Source: Chitinophagaceae bacterium (GTDB lineage Bacteria > Bacteroidota > Bacteroidia > Chitinophagales > Chitinophagaceae). From it: a DNA stretch of 33,387 nucleotides. The stretch covers positions 1 to 33,387 of the forward strand of contig JAIXOJ010000146.1 of NCBI GenBank assembly GCA_027486835.1, written 5' to 3'. The first letter of the stretch is position 1, and each line of letters opens with the position of its first letter. This document shows, piece by piece, positions 23,996 through 30,898 of this stretch. Both the position numbers and the translations under genes were made by a program. The notes under the pieces are model-generated. The model saw only the letters and a program-made list of their open reading frames with translations. It had not been told where the DNA came from and ran no database searches.

Positions 23996-25162
23996 TTAAT
24001 CATCATCCAAACTAAATGTTTTTTTAAGCAAAAGCTTTTGCTCCTTATTTCCAATTTTGTTTTCCAATGTTTTTTGGTTGTTGTGTTTTACCATAATTAA
24101 GATCAAGGGAACAAGTCGATTGGCAACTTTATTTTGCTCTAACTTTTGTATTACTAATGGTATTATTTCTGGTTGAGAAATAACACATCGTGACAGATAA
24201 TCAGCAACAGCGAATGCGGGCATATGGCCCAAATAAATCTCATGAGTTAACTGAATTCCCAAGCTCTGGTTTACTGTGAAAGAATTAAGCAATTCATTTT
24301 CTACATGAATGTTTTTTAATTGCTCAACTATCGGTTCTATTCGTTCGCTTAAAAATTGAATTAATACTTCACGGCTTGGGCTTTGATCTGCATAAAGTGC
24401 AGACCACTCTTTAGTTGCAGCATTAAATGGTTGCAAGACCCCTTTGAGCTGTGTTCTGATCGTTTTTAATTCCAACGCGCCAATACCTCTGATATTAGGT
24501 ATGGAAAAACAATACTGATGAAGCAGGGTTAAACCATCATCTTGAATAATATCTTCTTGTAATGGAGGCGTTTCTTCGCTTGAAATACTTTCTATAACAC
24601 TTTCATAATCCAAAAATTGAACAAGTAAATTACCTTGCTTGAAATTGGTGGGAGAAAAGATAAGTTGATAGTATTGTTCGGCTATGGCCTCTATTTTTCT
24701 CTGTGCCCGAGTTCCTCCAATTACCCCAATCTGGGCAAACTTTTGAACTACTGCCCCATCATTACATAAAAGGGGGGCAAAATGATAGAATCCATATTGC
24801 TTCATGGTTTCAACAAAGTTTTCTGTGGTAATTTCAAATATTCTTGATAAAGATTTTTCTGTTGCAGCCATGATTTGTATAAGCTCTTTATCTGCGAACT
24901 TAATTTGCTGACGAATTTTCAACAATTCTCTCATTTTACTTATCGTGTCTAATGGCTTATCATCATAGTAAGGATCTATTTCCATCCAATCTGCTTTTTG
25001 CTGGATAGTCATCAACTTTAACGTCTTTTCTAGCTGTAACAGGGAAAACAAATCGCCCGCTGCAAATACCTTTTCTGCAAATAGGTAGGTAATTATTAAG
25101 GTTTCTCTACCCATTACCATCTTCTCACCAGTGTTCGCAATGGAAATATTAATCGAGTTCAT
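23996..25162 (-). CDS. Unrecognised 388-aa protein, mostly alpha-helical
   Basis: I do not recognise this family. There is no signal peptide or membrane segment, so it is probably cytosolic. The chain looks largely alpha-helical, is rich in Leu, Ile, Glu and Gln, and contains a possible helix-hairpin-like string NIRGIGALELKTI (about residue 225). It ends in the acidic tag KKTFSLDDD. Met1, Met15 and Met17 are all possible starts; the longest frame is given. Directly upstream on the same strand, the sequence at 25231-25261 encodes a nearly identical C-terminal tag (KKAISLDDD), with matching DNA around it, which suggests a former tandem duplicate. No neighbour suggests a function. Confidence 0.75.
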   Translation of the reverse strand: MNSINISIANTGEKMVMGRETLIITYLFAEKVFAAGDLFSLLQLEKTLKLMTIQQKADWMEIDPYYDDKPLDTISKMRELLKIRQQIKFADKELIQIMAATEKSLSRIFEITTENFVETMKQYGFYHFAPLLCNDGAVVQKFAQIGVIGGTRAQRKIEAIAEQYYQLIFSPTNFKQGNLLVQFLDYESVIESISSEETPPLQEDIIQDDGLTLLHQYCFSIPNIRGIGALELKTIRTQLKGVLQPFNAATKEWSALYADQSPSREVLIQFLSERIEPIVEQLKNIHVENELLNSFTVNQSLGIQLTHEIYLGHMPAFAVADYLSRCVISQPEIIPLVIQKLEQNKVANRLVPLILIMVKHNNQKTLENKIGNKEQKLLLKKTFSLDDD

Positions 25163-25230
25163 ACACTTCTTTTATTAGTAAGTAATTCTTGGTATCTATT
25201 CTTAATGCGTGCTACAAATATTGGATTGGC

Positions 25231-25356
25231 TTAGTCATCATCCAAACTAATCGCTTTTTTTGTAAAGGGGATGCTAGTATTATGATTACCTGTTTCCTCA
25301 TTTTTGATGCATCGTAGAATATTGTTCCTGGCCTGAACCTGACTCTTAAAACAGAA
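25231..25356 (-). pseudogene. Decayed C-terminal tail of a paralogue of the 388-aa gene
   Basis: The minus strand reads ...NHNTSIPFTKKAISLDDD-stop, against LKKTFSLDDD-stop in the intact gene. Both stops are preceded by the common DNA string TCATCATCCAAACTAA (plus-strand reading), and TTGGCTT occurs just beyond each stop. The frame is closed upstream by a stop near 25357 and has no ATG, so it cannot be a gene on its own. An alternative 52-aa ORF in another frame (25212-25370) is less likely. Confidence 0.5.
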
Positions 25357-25762
25357 TTACGAGGATTCATTTCTCAAAAAATGAGACATCCAAAAACAGC
25401 TTTAAAAATGAACTTGGTAACAAACAAGCAAAACTAAACAAACCCGTTCTGGGTGTTGCTACATTTCCTCTGGTATAAATATGGACATTCTTCAGGCACA
25501 TGCTTTTAGTAATTGTACCTCCCATTGACTTTCGATAAAATTGCCCATGTTGCAGGTAGGAAAGGTAATCAGTAATATAGAAATGCCATACTGTGACGTA
25601 TCATGCTAAGCCTCTAGCATAATCTCGTTATTTAGCTTAAATGATCCTCGGCTTGGTTTTTTTGGGGCTTAATTGCTTCCCCAACCGAGTAGTTAATCGA
25701 TAGTGCGCAAAAAAATGGCGACAAAAAAGAAAATTTTTACCCAACCACCACTTAGGTTTGCA
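25357..25762. other. Gap upstream of the second HTCS
   Basis: No gene or RNA is recognised. A 6-bp hairpin ATGCTA...TAGCAT lies near 25603-25621, with no T run after it. Confidence 0.4.
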
Positions 25763-25779
25763 CACTTTTAAGTAAAGTG
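25763..25779. promoter_or_regulatory. Small inverted repeat before the second HTCS
   Basis: CACTTT and AAAGTG, with a 5-nt spacer and two further pairs after one mismatch, lie about 44 bp before the ATG. This is a possible operator; position is the only support. Confidence 0.25.
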
Positions 25780-25822
25780 CGCCATCTTTACCTTCTATAG
25801 TTGAAAACGATTGCATTGTATT

Positions 25823-28800
25823 ATGAAGAGATTAAGCCTTTTGGTATTCCTGCCTTTAGTATGGCTACACATTGCATTAGCTAACGAAAACGATGAAATC
25901 AGTAGTTCATCAGGCAACTTTATTGTGCCTAATTTACTGTTTAAACGGTTTTATAGCTCCAATGGTTTACCCGACGAGCGTATCCGTTCTATTTACCAAG
26001 ACCACAACGGTTACTTATGGATTGGCACCATGAATGGTATTTGTCGTTACGATGGTTATACTTTCAAAAACTTTTTCAAAACAAAAAACGATAAAAGCAT
26101 TGCTGGCAACTGGGCTTACACCATTACCGAAGATGCCAGCTACAACATTTGGATTGGCACCAACGAGGGTTTTAGCAAGTTTGATCAACAAACCGAAACA
26201 TTTGTCAATTATACGCTACCCAATCAAAAGCTTACTCAGCAATCTAAAAGGGTGAATACTTTGCACTTTGATAAACAAGGTAATCTATGGATAGGTGGTA
26301 AACTTGGTCTCACTCAATATAACCCGAAAACCAATCAATTTCAATCGTTCAAAAAGCCTCACCTTAACGTAAATATCTCTAAAATAATTGAGTCAATTAA
26401 TGGCCAACTATGGATTGCTTGCGATGATGGTATCGTTCACTTCAATACGACTACCAGTGCATACGAATTTTTCCAACTTTCCATAAAACCCAATGCCTAT
26501 GGGGACAAAATCTGGAGTTTGTTAGAAGATAAAAAAGACCTCTACATTGCAACTGCAAGTTCAGGATTAGTGCAACTACCACACCTTGCCAATGGGAAAT
26601 ATGGCAGTTTTAAAAGTTTAAACAGTTATGCCACCAGCAATGAAACATTAGAAAATACCCAAGTTTTCGATATTTCCAAATCAGCTACAGGCGACCTATG
26701 GTTGGGCACAGAACGTGGATTAGCTAAAATAGAACACGTTAACCAACCCCAAGCGGCCCTCTTTTATTTTAGAAACAACTCCGTAAATGCGAAAAGCATC
26801 AGCAGCGATCGCGTTTATAGTGTGTTTATAGACAAAACCAACGTGCTTTGGTGTGGTACAGAAGTAGGATTAAATAATCTACACCTTTCTGCCTTGCCCT
26901 TTCATTATTACAGCTTCACAGGTCAAAAATTAACTGATCAAATAAGGGGAGTATTCACAAACGATGGCAAACAAATTTGGCTAGCCACTTATAAATCTGG
27001 CTTTTTCAATTATAACCTCGAAACCAATACCACCACTGCATACAATGTAAAACCAGACAACTCCTCCTTAAACGGCACTCGATCGGTTCTTGCGCAAGAC
27101 AACTCTGTACTAATTGGCTCCCTGAATGGTATCATCAAAATGGCCAACAATGGAAAAAGTGGATACACTAATTTACTAAGTGGCCATGCAGTTTTTGCAT
27201 TGTATAAAGACCATCTGGGCAACATATGGATTGGCACAAACAATGGATTACTAAAAATGACCTCCAATGGTACCATCACCGATTATGCCAGTAAGTTTGC
27301 CAGTGTAAAAGGGTTCACTTCTTCTTTTGTAAGAACCGTATTTGAAGATGCAAATGGCAATATCTGGGTAGGATTTGAAAATGGAGGAGTTGGTGTGATT
27401 GATGCTATATCAGACCTACCAACCGCTTTGCATTTCAATAACAAGCAAGAGGGAATTTTTGGTAGCTCTATTTATAGTATTGCTGAGTATCCAAAAAATA
27501 CCATGTGGATAGGTTCGGAAAGTGGGTTGACAAAATTGCAGTTGACAGATGGTAAAAATAGATTCGACAATATTGCCTTTAAGAATTTTTCCATTCAAAA
27601 CGGACTGCCCGATAAATCGGTAAATGGTATTTTAACTGATGATAGCGGCCATCTTTGGATTAGTACCATCAAGGGATTAGTAAAATTCAATTGTGCTACG
27701 GAAATTTGTCAAAATTACCTGCCCAATATTTATTTTAACCATAGCTGCTGTTTCAAACGCAACAACCACCAATTCTTTTTTGGCACTTCCGATGGGTTTA
27801 TCAGCTTCGATCCTTCTGCTATTGTCGAAGATAAATTCATCCCCGATGTGGTCATTTCCGACATTAAGTTATTTAACCAACCCATTAGCATCAATGATGC
27901 TTTTAATGGACAGGTGGTGCTAAACCAATCTTTATCTAATACCAAAAAACTCGTCTTTAATTACAAGAACAACGTTTTTACCCTCGATTTTGCAGCCCTT
28001 CATTTTGCCAATCCCGACCAAAATAAGTTTGCCTATATGATGGAGGGTTTTGACAAAACCTGGATTCAAACAACTGCGGCCAACAGGAGTGCTACTTATA
28101 CCAATTTAGACCCAGGCACGTATACGTTTAAATTGAAAGCTGCTAATTATTTAGGCACTTGGAATGAGCAAGCAACAGAAATTACCATTGTAATACTCCC
28201 ACCCTTTTGGAAAACATGGTGGGCAATGACCATCTATGGCATTCTCGCAATAGCCTTCCTTTATGTATTTACCAAGTATGTACTTAGCCAAATTAGGCAA
28301 CGGCATAAACTGAGGTACGAGTTAATGGAAAAGAATCAGCTTAAAAAATTAGATGCTATGAAAACCCAGTTTTTCACCGACATCTCCCATGAATTTCGAA
28401 CCCCTTTGTCACTCATTGTTGGGCCCGCCGAAGAAATGCTTACTAATAGCAAGCTGGATGTAGATGCCAAACACAAGGCACAATTAATTCACCGCAACAG
28501 TAAAAAATTATTATACCTAATAGATGAACTCATGACCTTTCAAAAGCTGGACGAAGGTCAATTGCAGTTAAAACCTCAGTTGGTAGAGATGGTCACATTT
28601 GTAGAGGATGTGTTTAAAAACTTTCAACACCTGGCTGAGAAAAAAGCCATCAATTTCACCTTCAATACCGATAATGATCGTTATCTAGCCAATATAGATC
28701 CTGGTAAAATGGAAATGGTGCTCAATAATCTTTTGTTTAATGCTTTTAAATACGCCCCCGAGAAAGGTAGCATACAAATTAATATCCAACAATGTCTCCA

Positions 28801-29980
28801 GAATACTTTACCAACAAAGCCCAGCAGGGAGTCGGAACGTTGGCTACAGGTCTCAGTTGAAGACAATGGAAAGGGCATTTCAGCGTCGGATTTCAGCCAT
28901 CTATTCGAGCGATATTTTCAAAGTAATAATGCCATCAAAGGCACTGGTGTTGGTTTATCGCTTACTAAAAACTTGGTAGAGTTACATGGTGGTGTTATCA
29001 CCGCAAACAGTACCCCAGGAGTTAAAACCAGTTTTGCCTTCTTCCTTCCTATGGGCAATCAAGAAGCAACAGCAGATATTGCTGAAACAAAGAACTATAT
29101 CCTCGATTATAATGTGGATGACTTGGTGGACGACTCTGTACTCACAGCGGATGAACACCTAGGGCGCACCAAATCCAAGCATAATTTATTGTTAGTGGAT
29201 GACAATGTAGAAGTTCTTGACTATCTGGAAATGGTCTTCCAAAATCAATACAATGTGGCTCGTGCAGAAAATGGAGTACTTGCTTTGGAATACCTAAAAG
29301 ACCATGAACCAGATTTAATCATTAGCGATGTGATGATGCCAGAAATGGATGGCATTTCCCTTTGCAAATCCATCAAAAACAATGTGGACATTTCACATAT
29401 CCCTGTTATTTTATTGACGGCCAAAGCCACCATTGAAAATACACTTCAAGGTTTACAATTTGGGGCAGATGATTACATGCCAAAACCTTTTAATCCAGAG
29501 GTTTTAAAGGCAAAAGTGTTCAATTTCATTGAAGCCAAAAAAAGGCTGATTGAGAAATTTACCCAAACAGAGGGCGGCGTAGTCATCCCCAAAAACATTA
29601 CCCATAATCCACTGGACGAAGCCTTCTTGCAAAACGTACTAGAGGCCATTAATGCCAATATGGACAACGAGGAATTTAGTGTGGAAGAGCTTGGCAGCAT
29701 GGTGGCGATGAGCCGCAGTAATTTGTTTAGAAAATTAAAAGCCATTACTGGTCAAACACCTGTAGAGTTTATTTATTTTATTCGGATGAATAAAGCCATG
29801 GAATTATTACTCGAAAGAAAGCACAGTATATCTCAAATTTCATTCGAAGTGGGTTTCAAAAGCCCTTCCTCCTTTACCAAATCGTTCAAGAAGCAATTTG
29901 GTAAAGCCCCTACGGAATTTTTAAACGATGCCATTGCCAAACAAAAAGAAATAGACAAAGAATATGAAGACGAAGAATAG
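25823..29980 (+). CDS. Hybrid two-component system sensor/regulator (HTCS, second copy, 1385 aa)
   Basis: The ATG at 25823 gives a proper signal peptide (MKRLSLLVFLPLVWLHIALA); a TTG four codons earlier is unlikely. The periplasmic part has Reg_prop propeller repeats (YLWIGTMNGICRYDGY and many W-I-G-T-x-x-G-L variants) to about residue 670, then Y_Y_Y (about 713-795) and one membrane helix (about 797-822). The cytosolic part has HisKA with His856 in DISHEFRTPLS, HATPase_c with N box NNLLFNAFKYAP and G boxes EDNGKGIS and GTGVGLSL, a receiver with Asp1169 in ISDVMMPEMDG, and an AraC-type HTH (about 1275-1385) with an acidic end (KEYEDEE). It differs clearly from the first HTCS in sequence, so it is no recent duplicate. 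No SusC/D or enzyme cluster is adjacent. Confidence 0.95.
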   Translation: MKRLSLLVFLPLVWLHIALANENDEISSSSGNFIVPNLLFKRFYSSNGLPDERIRSIYQDHNGYLWIGTMNGICRYDGYTFKNFFKTKNDKSIAGNWAYTITEDASYNIWIGTNEGFSKFDQQTETFVNYTLPNQKLTQQSKRVNTLHFDKQGNLWIGGKLGLTQYNPKTNQFQSFKKPHLNVNISKIIESINGQLWIACDDGIVHFNTTTSAYEFFQLSIKPNAYGDKIWSLLEDKKDLYIATASSGLVQLPHLANGKYGSFKSLNSYATSNETLENTQVFDISKSATGDLWLGTERGLAKIEHVNQPQAALFYFRNNSVNAKSISSDRVYSVFIDKTNVLWCGTEVGLNNLHLSALPFHYYSFTGQKLTDQIRGVFTNDGKQIWLATYKSGFFNYNLETNTTTAYNVKPDNSSLNGTRSVLAQDNSVLIGSLNGIIKMANNGKSGYTNLLSGHAVFALYKDHLGNIWIGTNNGLLKMTSNGTITDYASKFASVKGFTSSFVRTVFEDANGNIWVGFENGGVGVIDAISDLPTALHFNNKQEGIFGSSIYSIAEYPKNTMWIGSESGLTKLQLTDGKNRFDNIAFKNFSIQNGLPDKSVNGILTDDSGHLWISTIKGLVKFNCATEICQNYLPNIYFNHSCCFKRNNHQFFFGTSDGFISFDPSAIVEDKFIPDVVISDIKLFNQPISINDAFNGQVVLNQSLSNTKKLVFNYKNNVFTLDFAALHFANPDQNKFAYMMEGFDKTWIQTTAANRSATYTNLDPGTYTFKLKAANYLGTWNEQATEITIVILPPFWKTWWAMTIYGILAIAFLYVFTKYVLSQIRQRHKLRYELMEKNQLKKLDAMKTQFFTDISHEFRTPLSLIVGPAEEMLTNSKLDVDAKHKAQLIHRNSKKLLYLIDELMTFQKLDEGQLQLKPQLVEMVTFVEDVFKNFQHLAEKKAINFTFNTDNDRYLANIDPGKMEMVLNNLLFNAFKYAPEKGSIQINIQQCLQNTLPTKPSRESERWLQVSVEDNGKGISASDFSHLFERYFQSNNAIKGTGVGLSLTKNLVELHGGVITANSTPGVKTSFAFFLPMGNQEATADIAETKNYILDYNVDDLVDDSVLTADEHLGRTKSKHNLLLVDDNVEVLDYLEMVFQNQYNVARAENGVLALEYLKDHEPDLIISDVMMPEMDGISLCKSIKNNVDISHIPVILLTAKATIENTLQGLQFGADDYMPKPFNPEVLKAKVFNFIEAKKRLIEKFTQTEGGVVIPKNITHNPLDEAFLQNVLEAINANMDNEEFSVEELGSMVAMSRSNLFRKLKAITGQTPVEFIYFIRMNKAMELLLERKHSISQISFEVGFKSPSSFTKSFKKQFGKAPTEFLNDAIAKQKEIDKEYEDEE

Positions 29981-30180
29981 AACAGTTCTAACAAAGCGCT
30001 TAATGGTGTGATTTTCAAGTTTAGAACAGGTTAGTACCTTACCCTGAAAAGCATGACACTGCTTAATGTACATTCACTGTAACTTGCTCTTTACATGTAG
30101 TATCTTCTGGTACACAACAACTAGATGTTCCCTTTTTCCAATAGCGGTTGCATACTAAAGGTGTTTCCACCCTTAATAAA

Positions 30181-30600
30181 CAAGCGGAAAGCTTTGCCAA
30201 ACAGGTGGAAAGTTTTGCCAAACAAGCGGAAAGTTTTGCCAAACAAGCGGAAAGTTTTGCCAAACAGGTGGAAAGTTTTGCCAAACAGGTGGAAAGTTTT
30301 GCCAAACAGGCGGAAAGTTTTGCCAAACAGGTGGAAAGTTTTGCCAAACAGGTGGAAAGCTTTGCCAAACAAGCGGAAAGCTTTGCCAAACAAGCGGAAA
30401 GCTTTGCCAAACAGGCGGAAAGTTTTGCCAAACAAGCGGAAACCTTTTACAGACAAGCGGAAACCTTTTACAGACTAGTGGAAACCTTTTACAGACAAGC
30501 GGAAACCTTTTACAGACTAGTGGAAACCTTTTACAGACAAGTGGAAACCTTTTACAGACAAGTGGAAACCTTTTACAGACTAGTGGAAACCTTTTACAGA
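30181..30600. repeat. Twenty tandem 21-bp units in two blocks
   Basis: Units 1-12 (30181-30432) follow CAAGCGGAAAGTTTTGCCAAA, with transitions at three fixed positions. Units 13-20 (30433-30600) follow CAAGCGGAAACCTTTTACAGA, with CTAGTGG and CAAGTGG variants. The length is exactly 420 bp with no indels. One plus-strand frame, open from a TTG at 30148 to 30699, reads as heptads QAESFAK/QVESFAK and then QAETFYR/LVETFYR, which would make a coiled coil, and most unit differences are silent or Ala/Val there. Other frames on both strands are also open, and there is no ATG, so translation is unproven. Confidence 0.93.
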
Positions 30601-30835
30601 AAGCCCATAGTATTTTCTAAACTTGCTACATCCTCATACAGGCACTTGGCTTTAAAAAATTTTTCAACAAATATTTATCACCTTACAACAAGAGATTAAC
30701 GATTACTTAAAGTACCCCCCAAAAACAATTATGCATTCAGATTCTATAGTAGAGGAACAAGAGCTATCAGCCTTACCATTTACTTGCTCTAGATTTAGAT
30801 ACTTTTCGCTCCTTGTCTTCTTGTAAACGAAACGA

Positions 30836-30870
30836 AAACGGCCATTTGCTTTTAGAGCAAATGGCCGTTT
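30836..30870 (-). terminator. Terminator of the dockerin/cohesin-like T9SS protein gene
   Basis: A perfect 15-bp stem AAACGGCCATTTGCT (30836-30850) and AGCAAATGGCCGTTT (30856-30870) with a 5-nt loop lies 28 bp after the stop. On the minus strand it ends in a T-rich stretch. Between it and the 21-bp array (30601-30835) nothing is recognised. Confidence 0.85.
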
Positions 30871-30898
30871 ATCATTGGTGAACCAATTGTAGGTAAGA

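Noticed and set aside
25212-25370. A 52-aa ORF on the minus strand starting MNPRNS
   Set aside because: It overlaps, in another frame, the sequence that matches the C-terminal tag of the neighbouring gene, and has no other support.
30063-30456. Minus-strand frames with LFGKTFR and AKLSACL repeats
   Set aside because: They are mirror products of the 21-bp repeat with no supported start.
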